Shown piece by piece: positions 9,138-19,588 of a stretch of 64,000 bases of DNA. Each line of letters begins with the position of its first letter. Position 1 is the stretch's first letter. The DNA is from Bacteroidota bacterium (lineage in GTDB: Bacteria; Bacteroidota; Bacteroidia; Chitinophagales; Chitinophagaceae). A program made the position numbers and the translations under genes. Under the pieces are notes generated by a model, which was not told the origin of the DNA, did no database searches, and saw only the letters and a program-made list of their open reading frames with translations. Location of the stretch: contig JAFEAF010000001.1 of assembly GCA_018266555.1 (NCBI GenBank), positions 62,001 to 126,000 on the forward strand, given 5' to 3'.

Positions 9138-11176
9138 AAAAAACAGTGATCATATTTATTTTGGTTCAATGGCTGTTTATTCAATTAAAGGCACAGGAAA
9201 CCCCGGAAGTGACAGAACAGAAACTGGAAAACCTGACTGAGTCAGACCAGGCGGAGACAGAAGATGATTCTTACTTACAGGAACTGGATCAGTTCAGAAA
9301 AAACCCGGTGAACCTGAATGTTGCTGATGACAATGAATTAAAAGAATTAAGAATTCTGACAGACCTGCAGATCAGCAATTTAATTTCTTACAGGAAATTG
9401 TTCGGGAAATTTGTCAGCATGTATGAGTTGCAGGCGGTTCCAACCTGGGATATCAGCACTATAAAAAAATTATTACCATTCATTACTATCGCCACTCCGG
9501 TTTCTTTTTCGCAAAGCATAAGTGATAGATTAAAAGGTGGCACAAACAGTGTATTGATTCGGTATTCGCAAATAATGGAGCGATCTGCAGGTTTTGATAA
9601 ATCCACACCCGGAATAAAGTATTTGGGAAGTCCCCAAAAATTATTTATTCGTTACCGGTATACATACCGGAATTTATTACAGTACGGATTAGTGGGGGAT
9701 AAAGATGCCGGTGAACAATTTTTTAAAGGCGCTCAAAAGCAGGGATTTGATTTTTATTCTTTTCATTTTTTTGCGAGAAAGATTGGAATCATACAATCAT
9801 TAGCGCTTGGTGATTTTACTGTGAATATGGGTCAGGGGTTGATACAATGGCAGGGTCAGGCTTTTGGAAAAAGCGCTGATGTGATGAGTGTAAAAAGACA
9901 ATCCACCATATTACGTCCGTATAATTCTGCAGGAGAATATAATTTTCACCGGGGTGTGGGAATAACCATCAGGAAAAAAAATATTGAAGCCACCGCTTTT
10001 GCATCGCTGAGAAAGATCAGCGCCAACTTTGTTGCAGATACGGTAAACAATGAAGATTTTTTTTCTTCTTTCCTCACTTCAGGGTACAATCGAACGACGA
10101 GTGAAATTGAGGATCGGAATAATTTGACTCAAACTGCATTTGGTGGTAATGTCACTTATCGTACGGATAACTGGCATATTGGTATCAATGGAATTTATTA
10201 TCACTTTTCGACACCGATTCAAAAAAGACCTGAGCCATATAACCTGTATGCTATCAGCGGAAGCAACTGGAATAATATGAGTGTGGACTACAGCTATACA
10301 TACCGGAACTTTCATTTTTTCGGTGAGGCGGCAATTGATAAAAATTTTAATAAAGCGATGTTGAATGGTTTATTGATTAGTGCCGATCGGAGGGTTGATC
10401 TTACTGTTGTACAACGATCCATCAGCCCCGGTTTTCAATCCATCAATGGAAACGCTTTTACAGAAAACACGTATCCTACTAATGAAAATGGATTGTATGC
10501 CGGCATCAGCATTCGTCCCAATTCTTTTTGGCGCATTGATGCTTATGGCGATTTGTACCGGTTTCCCTGGTTAAAATACCTGGTAGATGCGCCGAGCTAT
10601 GGAAAAGATTTTTTGGCGCAGGTAACATTTATACCCAACAAACTTGTGGAATTGTATTCCAGATTCCGGGGTGAATCGAAGCAAAGCAATCAAGCAGATA
10701 ATACCACAGCAACCAACTACATTGTTTTTTTACCCAGGCAAAGCTGGCGGACACAGATCAGTTATAAAATAAATCCGTCTATCATTTTAAGAACTAGGAT
10801 TGAATTATTATGGTATAATAAAAATGAACCAGGCAAAGAAAAAGGCTTTCTTACCTATTTTGATTTTATTTATAAACCCATACTTCGTCCCTTTTCAGCA
10901 AACCTGCGGCTTCAGTATTTTGAAACTGATAGTTATGATTCCCGCCTTTACGCTTTTGAAAACGATGTGCTGTATAGTTTTTCTATTCCTGTATTCTATG
11001 GTAAAGGGTATAGATATTATTTGAACCTAAACTATGATATAAATAAAAAAATATCTGTATGGATACGGTGGGCTCAAAGCATTTATCCCGGTAATACTTC
11101 CATTGGTTCGGGTTTGGATACGATTGATGGAAAAAGAAAATCCGAGATTAAAACCGAATTAAGAATTCTCTTTTGA
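9134..11176 (+). CDS. Helix-hairpin-helix plus outer-membrane barrel protein
   Basis: A 680-aa exported protein starting at TTG within the stop codon of the upstream gene. After the signal peptide there is an acidic linker, then a ComEA-like helix-hairpin-helix pair at about 55-120 (PVNLNVADDNELKELRILTDLQISNLISYRKL is its first repeat). The rest, about 130-680, is rich in aromatic beta-strands and ends in KRKSEIKTELRILF, typical of an outer-membrane barrel. The HhH fold normally binds DNA in ComEA, but here it is fused to a barrel, so the role is unknown. This domain pairing recurs in Bacteroidota; the function is unassigned. Confidence 0.75.
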   Translation: MKKTVIIFILVQWLFIQLKAQETPEVTEQKLENLTESDQAETEDDSYLQELDQFRKNPVNLNVADDNELKELRILTDLQISNLISYRKLFGKFVSMYELQAVPTWDISTIKKLLPFITIATPVSFSQSISDRLKGGTNSVLIRYSQIMERSAGFDKSTPGIKYLGSPQKLFIRYRYTYRNLLQYGLVGDKDAGEQFFKGAQKQGFDFYSFHFFARKIGIIQSLALGDFTVNMGQGLIQWQGQAFGKSADVMSVKRQSTILRPYNSAGEYNFHRGVGITIRKKNIEATAFASLRKISANFVADTVNNEDFFSSFLTSGYNRTTSEIEDRNNLTQTAFGGNVTYRTDNWHIGINGIYYHFSTPIQKRPEPYNLYAISGSNWNNMSVDYSYTYRNFHFFGEAAIDKNFNKAMLNGLLISADRRVDLTVVQRSISPGFQSINGNAFTENTYPTNENGLYAGISIRPNSFWRIDAYGDLYRFPWLKYLVDAPSYGKDFLAQVTFIPNKLVELYSRFRGESKQSNQADNTTATNYIVFLPRQSWRTQISYKINPSIILRTRIELLWYNKNEPGKEKGFLTYFDFIYKPILRPFSANLRLQYFETDSYDSRLYAFENDVLYSFSIPVFYGKGYRYYLNLNYDINKKISVWIRWAQSIYPGNTSIGSGLDTIDGKRKSEIKTELRILF

Positions 11177-11242
11177 TTCTTCTAAAACTAAAATCTGTTA
11201 ACAACCTATTTGCATTTATTAAGTAAGAGTTAACGGCTTTCA

Positions 11243-11354
11243 TTTTGCAGCAGCATTTTTTGTTTAAAACTAATCTTTGCTATTGTCGCCCTACCGTAGA
11301 TCCACAAATTTTTTTGAGAAAGCAATAGTTTAAATTCTAAAAATTAAGATTCAC
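11243..11354 (+). promoter_or_regulatory. Conserved leader of the first SusC gene
   Basis: TTTTGCAGCAGCATT (11243-11257) ends 97 nt before the ATG; the second SusC gene has TTTTGCCGCAGCATT at the identical distance. The last 33 nt also match closely (ATAGTTTAA, then CTAAAAA, then an A/T stretch ending CACATG or AACATG). A TCATTTTG at 11240-11247 resembles the -7 element. Probably promoter plus 5' UTR. Confidence 0.55.
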
Positions 11355-14300
11355 ATGAGAAAAATTTTATTAATTTTTGCAATGCTGATGTTCGTTACTG
11401 CATCAGTATTTGCCCAAACACGAACTGTAAAGGGAGTGGTACATAACGAAAAAGGAGACCCGGTTCCGTTTGTAACAGTTGCAATAAAAGGAACTAAAAG
11501 TGCAGTTTCAGCAGATGCAAATGGTTCTTTTTTAATCAGAGCTAAAGTGGGAGATGTTTTAGTTATAAGTGGTATAGGTATAAAAACACAGGAAGCTACA
11601 ATAACGGATGCATCTGGTATTTCTATCACAGTATCAATTGCGAATAATAATTTATCAGAAGTTGTTGTTACTTCCTTAGGTATTAAAAGAAACAGAAATA
11701 CGCTGCCCTATTCCGCTCAGCAAATCTCAGGCAGTGAAATGAACCGATCTGCTGTTACTATGAATCCTGTAAGTAATTTATCAGGTAAAATTGCAGGACT
11801 TCAGATTACTCAGGAGAGTACCATGGGGGGCTCTACAAACGTAATATTAAGAGGATTAAAAAGTCTCACCCAAACGAACCAGGCATTGTTTGTTGTTGAC
11901 GGGATCCCTTTTGATAATTCAAATTATAGCGCAGGAGGATATGATTTAGGGAATGCTGCTTTCGATTTGAATCCCGATGATATTGAATCTGTGAGTGTGT
12001 TAAAAGGTGCTGCTGCATCTGCATTATATGGTTCCCGTGCATCCAACGGAGTTATTTTAATTACCACAAAAAAAGCTGTCAAAAGGAAAGGAATTGGTGT
12101 TTCAGTTAGTTTAGGTGGTACAACGGGTTCTTTTGACAAATCTACTTTACCGACTTATCAAACACAATATGGAGAAGGTTATGGCGGATCTTTAGGATTT
12201 GTATATAATTACCCAACCTTTTTCAGTAATACACCTGTTAATATTGTAGAAACGGATGCTGATGCGGCAACAGGCCCTGTTTATGATCCAACTAAATTAG
12301 TATATAACTGGGATGCCTTTATGCCTGGTGATCCTAATTATGGAAAAGCAACACCCTGGCAACCTGCTGCCAACCACAACCCGCAGGATTTTTTTATTAA
12401 TCCGGTTACATCTTCGGCAAGTATTCTTGCACAGGGAGGCGGTGATAATGGAAGCTTTAAAATTGGATTTACACATAATGAGGATAAAGATTTTATTCCT
12501 AATAGCAGGTTAGCTAAAAATTTAGTTAGTTTCTCCTCAACCTATAAATTAGTAAATAATGTATCTATTACCGGAGCATTGGATTATTCCGATAATGCTG
12601 CAAGGAACAGGTACATTTATCCTTACGGATCGTATGGTGGACAATTAGGTTCGATGTCTGATTTTCGTCAATGGTGGCCTACTAATATTGATCTAAAACA
12701 GCTTAAGGCAGATTTCTTTAATACAGGTACAAATGCAACATGGAATTGGTTAACAACCGGCTATACACAAAATACATCGCTGGCTACAATGGTAAAACCT
12801 GCTTATCATGATAACCCATACTGGTTTGTTTACAAGAATTATGAATCTGACAGCCGTACACGTTTTTTTGGTAACGTTCATCTGGATTGGAATATAACTC
12901 CATGGTTAACAGGAATGGTTCGTGTTTCAAAAGATTATTACACACAACTTTTCGAATTGAGGCAAGATGTTGGGAGTACATATACTCCAAATTATGCCAG
13001 GACCAATTATTGGTATGACCAAACGAGCTATGATGCCATGCTTAATCTGAATCGAAAAATAGGTACTCAATTTGATTTAAAAGCTTTATTAGGAGGAAAT
13101 ATTACTCAAACACAAACTCAAAACATTTCTGCTGCCACAAGCGGAGGTTTAGTAGTGCCCAGTCTTTTTGCATTATCAAATTCAGTTAAAACGCCACCAG
13201 CTCCGGGTGAATCTTTAGCCAAAAAAGAAGTGGACGGAATCTTTGCAGGTGCTACAATTGACTACAAGCAGTTGTTAACTTTAGATGCCACAATACGAAG
13301 AGATCAATCTTCAACTTTGCCTAAGAATAACAATTCTTATTATTATCCATCCGTATCTCTTAATTTTCAATTCGGGCAATTATTGAAACAGTTGAGCTGG
13401 TTATCTTACGCTAAGGCTTGGGGAAACTATGCTGAAGTAGGTGGAGATGCTCCAATATTTGCGATCGCTAACACTTATACTCCATTAACCCCAATGCTTG
13501 GAGAATCCATGTTTGCAACTCCTACCACCAATAACAATCCGAATCTGGTTCCCGAAAAACAAAAATCATGGGAAACCGGAATTGAAGCAAGTCTCTTAAA
13601 AGAGAGAGTTGGTTTTAATGTTACTTATTATCACGCTCAGCAAATAAACCAAATTATGCCGATTAGTGTATCCACTTCAACAGGATATGGTACTTTTTAT
13701 GTAAATGGGGGTACTGTTCAAAATTCAGGTTTTGAAGTAGGTCTAAATTTGGTACCTATTCGTAAAGGGGAATTTACATGGAATATGAATATTAACTGGA
13801 GTAAAAATATGCAGAAAGTAATATCACTATACAATAATCAACCCATGTATGTTATTGCTAATTATCAAAATTCAGTTCGATTGGTTGCTGAACCTGGCAA
13901 ACCTTATCAGTTGCAGGGTACAAGATATACCTACAATGATAAAGGTCAAAGACTGATAGATGATAATGGGTATCCTATTTTGGATCCTAATGTTCATGCT
14001 GACTTAGGAACTCCTAATCCCGATTGGATTGGTGGAATCAACAACAGTTTTAAATATAAAAACTTATCATTAAGCTTCTTGGTTGACATGAGTCATGGCG
14101 GAAAAGTTTATTCCTTGGATATGGACTATGGTTCATTTTCCGGTTTGTATCCAAGTACTGCAGGCTATAATAGTTCAGGTAAACCTGTAAGAGGTTATTT
14201 ATCCCAGGGTTCAGGTTATTTATACGAAGGTGTCCGGCAATCTGATGGTAAACCTAATACAACAATGGTAGATGAATCCGGGTTGTTTACAGGTAACTGG

Positions 14301-14603
14301 ACATTTGGTTCTCTCAGCGGTGCCGAATCTCACCAGCAATTTGTATATGATGCGAGTTATGTAAAATTAAGAGAAGTTGCAATTACCTATTCATTGCCTA
14401 ATAAGTTGATTGCAAAAGTGTCTGGCTTTATCAAAGGAATTGATGTCGCTTTGACCGGTAGAAACTTATGGATCATACATAAAAACCTGCCTTATTCTGA
14501 TCCTGAACAAGGGCAGATTTCCGGAAATGCTTCAATGGGTTTTCAAAATGGAGCCTATCCTACAGTAAGGACAATTGGCGCTTTGTTAAAAGTTAATTTC
14601 TAA
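11355..14603 (+). CDS. SusC/RagA family TonB-linked outer-membrane transporter
   Basis: A 1082-aa TonB-dependent transporter, the barrel half of a SusCD import pair in the outer membrane. It shows a signal peptide (ILLIFAMLMFVTASVFAQ), a carboxypeptidase-regulatory-like N-terminal domain at about 23-95 (TVKGVVHNEKGDPVPFVTVAIKG), a plug at about 105-235 including SVLKGAAASALYGSRASNG, then the large barrel with a C-terminal aromatic strand ending KVNF. The SusD partner follows after 11 bp. No hydrolase, FecR/ECF sigma or hybrid sensor is adjacent, so the substrate (glycan, peptide or other) cannot be read from context. Confidence 0.95.
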   Translation: MRKILLIFAMLMFVTASVFAQTRTVKGVVHNEKGDPVPFVTVAIKGTKSAVSADANGSFLIRAKVGDVLVISGIGIKTQEATITDASGISITVSIANNNLSEVVVTSLGIKRNRNTLPYSAQQISGSEMNRSAVTMNPVSNLSGKIAGLQITQESTMGGSTNVILRGLKSLTQTNQALFVVDGIPFDNSNYSAGGYDLGNAAFDLNPDDIESVSVLKGAAASALYGSRASNGVILITTKKAVKRKGIGVSVSLGGTTGSFDKSTLPTYQTQYGEGYGGSLGFVYNYPTFFSNTPVNIVETDADAATGPVYDPTKLVYNWDAFMPGDPNYGKATPWQPAANHNPQDFFINPVTSSASILAQGGGDNGSFKIGFTHNEDKDFIPNSRLAKNLVSFSSTYKLVNNVSITGALDYSDNAARNRYIYPYGSYGGQLGSMSDFRQWWPTNIDLKQLKADFFNTGTNATWNWLTTGYTQNTSLATMVKPAYHDNPYWFVYKNYESDSRTRFFGNVHLDWNITPWLTGMVRVSKDYYTQLFELRQDVGSTYTPNYARTNYWYDQTSYDAMLNLNRKIGTQFDLKALLGGNITQTQTQNISAATSGGLVVPSLFALSNSVKTPPAPGESLAKKEVDGIFAGATIDYKQLLTLDATIRRDQSSTLPKNNNSYYYPSVSLNFQFGQLLKQLSWLSYAKAWGNYAEVGGDAPIFAIANTYTPLTPMLGESMFATPTTNNNPNLVPEKQKSWETGIEASLLKERVGFNVTYYHAQQINQIMPISVSTSTGYGTFYVNGGTVQNSGFEVGLNLVPIRKGEFTWNMNINWSKNMQKVISLYNNQPMYVIANYQNSVRLVAEPGKPYQLQGTRYTYNDKGQRLIDDNGYPILDPNVHADLGTPNPDWIGGINNSFKYKNLSLSFLVDMSHGGKVYSLDMDYGSFSGLYPSTAGYNSSGKPVRGYLSQGSGYLYEGVRQSDGKPNTTMVDESGLFTGNWTFGSLSGAESHQQFVYDASYVKLREVAITYSLPNKLIAKVSGFIKGIDVALTGRNLWIIHKNLPYSDPEQGQISGNASMGFQNGAYPTVRTIGALLKVNF

Positions 14604-14614
14604 AATATTTTAAA

Positions 14615-16066
14615 ATGAAAAAAATTAGTTTCATTGTCATATCATTTTGTATGCTTTTATCTGCATGCACTAAAAATTTGTCTGGCTTGAATATCAATAC
14701 TAAAGCAGCAACAAAAGTGCCTTCTGTAACATTGTTTACAACAGGTGAAAAAAGACTGGTAGATTATTACACAAGTACATCGGTTGCTTCTGCACCATTC
14801 AGAGTCTTATCCCAGGAATGGACAGAAAACTCATACGTGTATGAAGCTCAATATAACTTTTCTGCTTACCAGGCACAAAGTGGCTGGTGGAATAATCTGT
14901 ATGAAGGTGCACTCGCAAATTTACAAGCTGCAAAAGCCAATTTCTTTTCGGATATAGCCGATGTTCAGGTTGCAACAAATAATGCAAGAATCGCTGATAT
15001 TCTGGAGGTTTTTGCTTATGATTTATTATTAAATACCTATGGAAATATTCCATACTCCCAGTCTTTAAATAATACGATTCCATTTCCAAAATACGATGAT
15101 GCAAAAACTGTATATGCAGATTTGCTGCATAGATTGGATACATGTATTACGGGTCTGAGTAGTACATCCAAGGGTGCTTTTGTTGGTACTGAAGGTGCTG
15201 ATCTGATTTATGGCGCTAATATAGCTGAGTGGAAAAAATTTGCTGCAACATTAGAACTTAAATTGGCTGTGCGAATTGCAGGTGTTGATGCATCAACTGC
15301 AACATCAGCAGCTACCAAAGCTGTTAGCACAGGAGTTTTTACTTCCAATGATGATAATGCAATCATGCCTTATGATCCTGCTTCACCCGGTAATTCCAAT
15401 CCATTATGGCAGGCATTGGTTTATGGAGGCAGGCATGATTTTGTTCCGGCTAATTTACTAGTGACTACCATGGTTGGATGGAATGATCCCAGAGTGCCAT
15501 TATATTTTACTTTGTACAATGGCTCTTATAGTGGAGGAACTCCGGGCTTAGCAAACGGTTATGGAAAATTCTCCGACTTTACTCCGGCAATACAAACACC
15601 AGACTATCCAGGGATAATTTTAAGTTATTCGCAAGCAGAATTTTGGTTAGCAGAGGCCGTTGAAAGGGGAATTGCCGTTGGAGGTACAGCACAATCACAT
15701 TATAATAATGCTATAACTGCATCCATTGAGTTTTGGGGTGGAAGTGCTGGTGCTGCAGCAACATATCTTGCTCAGACGGCTGTAAATTATTCTACCGCAA
15801 CAGGGACCTGGCAACAAAAGTTAGGTTACCAGGAATGGATTGCTAATTATAATATGAACTGGGATTCCTGGACTGATATAAGAAGGCTCGGTTATCCTAA
15901 TCTTGATGTAATAAGTATGCCTGTTGCTGCACATGGTAATTTCCCGCTTAGGCTTATCTATCCTACTAATGAATCAGGCTCAAATCCTACAAATTGGAAA
16001 GCAGCAGTTGCCACACTACCTGGGGGTCAGGATGTTGTTAGTGCTAAATTATTTTGGGAACCATAG
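14615..16066 (+). CDS. SusD-like nutrient-binding lipoprotein (SusD_2 type)
   Basis: A 483-aa surface lipoprotein that caps the SusC barrel and captures substrate. The signal peptide ends in the lipobox LLSAC (Cys near residue 19). Helical TPR-like regions carry motifs typical of the shorter SusD-like family 2, for example YGNIPYSQSLN at about 145 and YSQAEFWLAEAVERG at about 340. It is 11 bp downstream of its SusC and is followed by a clear intrinsic terminator at 16096, so the pair forms a closed two-gene operon. Confidence 0.92.
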   Translation: MKKISFIVISFCMLLSACTKNLSGLNINTKAATKVPSVTLFTTGEKRLVDYYTSTSVASAPFRVLSQEWTENSYVYEAQYNFSAYQAQSGWWNNLYEGALANLQAAKANFFSDIADVQVATNNARIADILEVFAYDLLLNTYGNIPYSQSLNNTIPFPKYDDAKTVYADLLHRLDTCITGLSSTSKGAFVGTEGADLIYGANIAEWKKFAATLELKLAVRIAGVDASTATSAATKAVSTGVFTSNDDNAIMPYDPASPGNSNPLWQALVYGGRHDFVPANLLVTTMVGWNDPRVPLYFTLYNGSYSGGTPGLANGYGKFSDFTPAIQTPDYPGIILSYSQAEFWLAEAVERGIAVGGTAQSHYNNAITASIEFWGGSAGAAATYLAQTAVNYSTATGTWQQKLGYQEWIANYNMNWDSWTDIRRLGYPNLDVISMPVAAHGNFPLRLIYPTNESGSNPTNWKAAVATLPGGQDVVSAKLFWEP

Positions 16067-16095
16067 AAAGACTGTTAAGTTAATTTTTTAATAGA

Positions 16096-16124
16096 GGTTG
16101 CCTTTAAGAGGCAGCCTTTTTTTT
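16096..16124 (+). terminator. Intrinsic terminator after the first SusCD pair
   Basis: Perfect-to-near stem GGTTGCCT / AGGCAGCC (16096-16103 and 16109-16116; one T-A/G-C shifted pair) with a 5-nt loop and a run of eight T (16117-16124). Confidence 0.85.
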
Positions 16125-16369
16125 ATGTATTAAAACTACATCAGGTTTTACAGGAGTTTCTTATTGACTAAATGACATGAGTATTTTTTTCTATACTTAA
16201 CTATCTATCCTGAAACTATTATAAAATTTTAATAGACTTAGAAATGAACGGATTTGAATGAAAAATTAAACAGAATTAAATGTTGATTTTTGACTCTTAT
16301 CCAAGCTTTTGAAAAAAAATAGATAACATTTTTTTTGCAATTTCTAATCATTTGTTAAAAAAACCTTTA

Positions 16370-16481
16370 TTTTGCCGCAGCATTGTTTATTAAAATAATG
16401 TCTTAACCATTATTCTTACCCCTTGAATTATTTAATTTTTTGTTGAAAATTATAGTTTAATTACTAAAAACTAACGTTAAC
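16370..16481 (+). promoter_or_regulatory. Conserved leader of the second SusC gene
   Basis: TTTTGCCGCAGCATT (16370-16384) ends 97 nt before the ATG, exactly as in the first SusC leader. The 3' part (ATAGTTTAATTACTAAAAA) also matches. TTATTTTG at 16367-16374 fits the TAnnTTTG -7 element at 7 of 8 positions. The rest of the 415-bp gap from 16067 is AT-rich, with only the terminator at 16096 recognisable. Confidence 0.55.
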
Positions 16482-19400
16482 ATGAGAAAACTTGCATCAC
16501 TCCTTGCGATGCTTTTGTTGCTTTGCACATTTGCATTCGCTCAAACCAAAACAGTTTCTGGAACTGTTACTGATGAAAAAGGGCAACCAATTCCCGGTGC
16601 CAGTGTTACAATCAAAGGGAAAAGAGGTGGTACAATAACCAACTCTTCAGGTGATTTTAAACTTACTGTTTCTAACGGAAACATTTTGGTATTTTCTGCA
16701 GTAGGATTTGCAACAAAAGAAACTACCGTGGATAACAACCTGTCGACTTACAATGTAAGCTTGACTCAACAGGGTACAAATCTTTCAGAAGTTATAGTAA
16801 CCAGTGTGGCGGCAGCTACTACGAAAGAAAAAATGACCGTATCTGTAACCAAATTATCTGCAGATAAGATCAATGCTGTGCCACCCACGTCTTTATCATC
16901 TGCATTAACGGGTAAAGTTGCCGGGGTAAAAACAACAAGTACCGGTGGATTACCCGGGCAAGGTTTGGATATTCAGCTTCGTGCTGACAACAACCTCAAT
17001 GTTGGTTCTGGGCCTTTGATCCTTGTAGACGGAGTTCAGCTATCTGGTAGCCTTGCAGATATTAATTCTGACGATGTAGAATCTATCGAAGTTGTAAAAG
17101 GCGCCGCTGCTTCTGCATTATATGGATCAAGAGCAGGAAATGGAGTAATAGCAGTTATAACAAAAAGAGGAAAGGGATCCGGAGTGAGTGTTGTGGTAAG
17201 AAATGAAGTTGGAATGGAAAACCTGGATCATACATTAAAAGTAGCAACACATCACCCCTATTCACTTGCAGCAGATTGGGAAAATTATAAAGGTAAATAC
17301 ACTAAGTATGCCGGTGTGACTTATCCTTCGAATTATAGCGGTACGGGGTTTGATCCAGGAATTGCAGGGAACCGTGTAGTTGCTCCTGATCATTATATGG
17401 ATAATCCCTATGGAATTAACCGTAATCCCCAGAAAGATGTATTCGGAACAGGGATTAACTATACCAATTTTGTTTCCATTAGTACAAAAAACGAAAAGAC
17501 TGCAGTATATGCTTCTTTTGAAAATAACAAGCAAGAAGGTGTTGTTGCTCTGACAGATGGTTACAAAAGGCAAAATTTCAGGTTGAATTTAGATCAGCAG
17601 GTTGCAAAATGGCTAAAAGTAAGCGCTACAAATTTGCTTATCAACCGCCTGATTCAATATCCCGGTGGCAGCCCTTTTTATAACGTGGCACGCTTGGAAA
17701 CTGATATAGATTTAAAAGAAGTAAATCCCGTTGACGGACAACCTTACTATCCTAGGATTGACCAGTGGATTGGAGAAATTGTAAATCCATTATATACTTT
17801 GTGGAAACAAAAAATCAATGATAAGGACCGGAGATGGTTGGCGAATTATACAGCCAATGTTAAATTTACAAGTTGGGCAAATATGGATATAAGCCATACA
17901 GTAGAGATTGAGAATTACCGCAGTTCGGTAATTAACCCCAAGGATACCTGGAAAGTTGGTGGCCCTGCTAATGTGAATAATGGTATGTCCTATACTAATG
18001 GTAGCTTATCTATGTCATCCAGCGAAGACAATACACAGAATACTCAACTTACCTTAAACATGCTTCACCGGTTTGGTAAGTTGAATGTGGCAGGTAAACT
18101 TTCATACTTGTATGAGAACAATCATTATGAATCCTTTAATGTTTATTCATCCCCGTTTGTTGTAAACGGAATTGAGGCATTTAACAACTTTACTTCTATT
18201 AATGGAGCTGGTTCTTATATTTCTGAGGAAAGAGCCCAAAACTATTTTGCCATTGCTTCCCTTGATTATAAGGACAGGTATTTGCTGGATGGTATGTTCC
18301 GTTATGATGGTTCTTCCTTATTCGGCTCCGATGCCAGATGGAATCCTTATTACCGCATTTCGGGTGCATATCGCATCAGCAAAGATGTTACTATACCCGG
18401 AATAGACGAATTGAAAATCAGGGCTGCCCATGGTACTGCCGGTATTCGCCCGGGATTTGACTGGCAATATGAGGTTTATAACCTAAGCAATGGTCTAGCT
18501 TCACCCAGTCAAAAAGGAAATTCATTACTTAAACCATCCAAGACTGCAGAAACAGAAATCGGCCTTGATGTCAACTTCCTGAAAAAATTCACCTTTGAAG
18601 CAACATACTCATTTTCGAATACAACTGACCAGTTTTTGAACGTTCCATTAATACCTTTTCTGAACGATGGTTATAATAGCCAATGGCAGAATGCCGGAAA
18701 TGTTAAATCTAGTACTGTAGAAGCAACTTTAGGAGCCAATTGGGTGAAAAATAAAAATTTTAGCTGGACTTCCAATTTTGTGTTCTCACGTACCCGTCAA
18801 AAAGTAGAAGATCTCCCTATCCCGCCATATTACCTTGGCGCATATTCTGGTGATGTAAATGTATTTTACATAACTGCAAATTCTACTTACGGTGCTATGT
18901 ATGGATACCGGTTTGTTCGTACATTGGATGAAATGAGTCATCAACTCCCAACTGGGAAAACTATTTCAGATTATCAGGTTAATTCTGAGGGATACATAAT
19001 TGCCCAGGGAACAGAAGGTACACCATCGGAACGCCCAATCCGTTACCAGGAAAAAGGAGCTGACTGGTTTGGAAAGATTGGTGATGGTAATTCTAATTTT
19101 AATGTTGGTATAACAAATACTATCCAGTGGAAAGGAATAACCCTGTATTTTCTTTTAGATTGGAAGCAAGGAGGAGAAATTTATAATGCTAATAATCAAC
19201 GTATGGCATTTAATAATATGTATTATAAGCAGGATATGTCCAATGTTCCGGATGGAAAAAAGAAAGCCTACGACTATTGGTTTTCGGGGATGTATGATGC
19301 CAATTTGCCAAATAAATACTGGGTGGAAGATGCAAGCTATTTAAAGGTGCGTGAATTTGCATTGGGATATACATTTAGTAATAAGCTGTTAGACAATGCA

Positions 19401-19574
19401 TTTCATGGTGTTGTAAAAGGAATTACTGCGAAAGTGGTAGGCAGGAATCTTTTGACATTTACAAAATATTCTGGTTATGACCCCGAAGTAGGAAGCCTCA
19501 GGCAGCCATTAGATGGCATTGGTTCCAACCCGAATTACAGGAATATTGCATTTTCATTATCCTTTAACTTCTAA
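16482..19574 (+). CDS. SusC/RagA family TonB-linked outer-membrane transporter
   Basis: A 1030-aa SusC homologue, distinct in sequence from the one at 11355. It has a signal peptide (LASLLAMLLLLCTFAFAQ), a carboxypeptidase-regulatory-like domain at about 24-100 (VSGTVTDEKGQPIPGASVTIKG), a plug with VVKGAAASALYGSRAGNGV and a long barrel ending in SLSFNF. Its SusD partner begins 14 bp later. As with the first pair, no degrading enzyme or regulator is linked, so the cargo is unknown. The two SusCs differ enough in the barrel to suggest different ligands rather than recent duplication. Confidence 0.95.
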   Translation: MRKLASLLAMLLLLCTFAFAQTKTVSGTVTDEKGQPIPGASVTIKGKRGGTITNSSGDFKLTVSNGNILVFSAVGFATKETTVDNNLSTYNVSLTQQGTNLSEVIVTSVAAATTKEKMTVSVTKLSADKINAVPPTSLSSALTGKVAGVKTTSTGGLPGQGLDIQLRADNNLNVGSGPLILVDGVQLSGSLADINSDDVESIEVVKGAAASALYGSRAGNGVIAVITKRGKGSGVSVVVRNEVGMENLDHTLKVATHHPYSLAADWENYKGKYTKYAGVTYPSNYSGTGFDPGIAGNRVVAPDHYMDNPYGINRNPQKDVFGTGINYTNFVSISTKNEKTAVYASFENNKQEGVVALTDGYKRQNFRLNLDQQVAKWLKVSATNLLINRLIQYPGGSPFYNVARLETDIDLKEVNPVDGQPYYPRIDQWIGEIVNPLYTLWKQKINDKDRRWLANYTANVKFTSWANMDISHTVEIENYRSSVINPKDTWKVGGPANVNNGMSYTNGSLSMSSSEDNTQNTQLTLNMLHRFGKLNVAGKLSYLYENNHYESFNVYSSPFVVNGIEAFNNFTSINGAGSYISEERAQNYFAIASLDYKDRYLLDGMFRYDGSSLFGSDARWNPYYRISGAYRISKDVTIPGIDELKIRAAHGTAGIRPGFDWQYEVYNLSNGLASPSQKGNSLLKPSKTAETEIGLDVNFLKKFTFEATYSFSNTTDQFLNVPLIPFLNDGYNSQWQNAGNVKSSTVEATLGANWVKNKNFSWTSNFVFSRTRQKVEDLPIPPYYLGAYSGDVNVFYITANSTYGAMYGYRFVRTLDEMSHQLPTGKTISDYQVNSEGYIIAQGTEGTPSERPIRYQEKGADWFGKIGDGNSNFNVGITNTIQWKGITLYFLLDWKQGGEIYNANNQRMAFNNMYYKQDMSNVPDGKKKAYDYWFSGMYDANLPNKYWVEDASYLKVREFALGYTFSNKLLDNAFHGVVKGITAKVVGRNLLTFTKYSGYDPEVGSLRQPLDGIGSNPNYRNIAFSLSFNF

Positions 19575-19588
19575 AACGTCAAAAAAAC

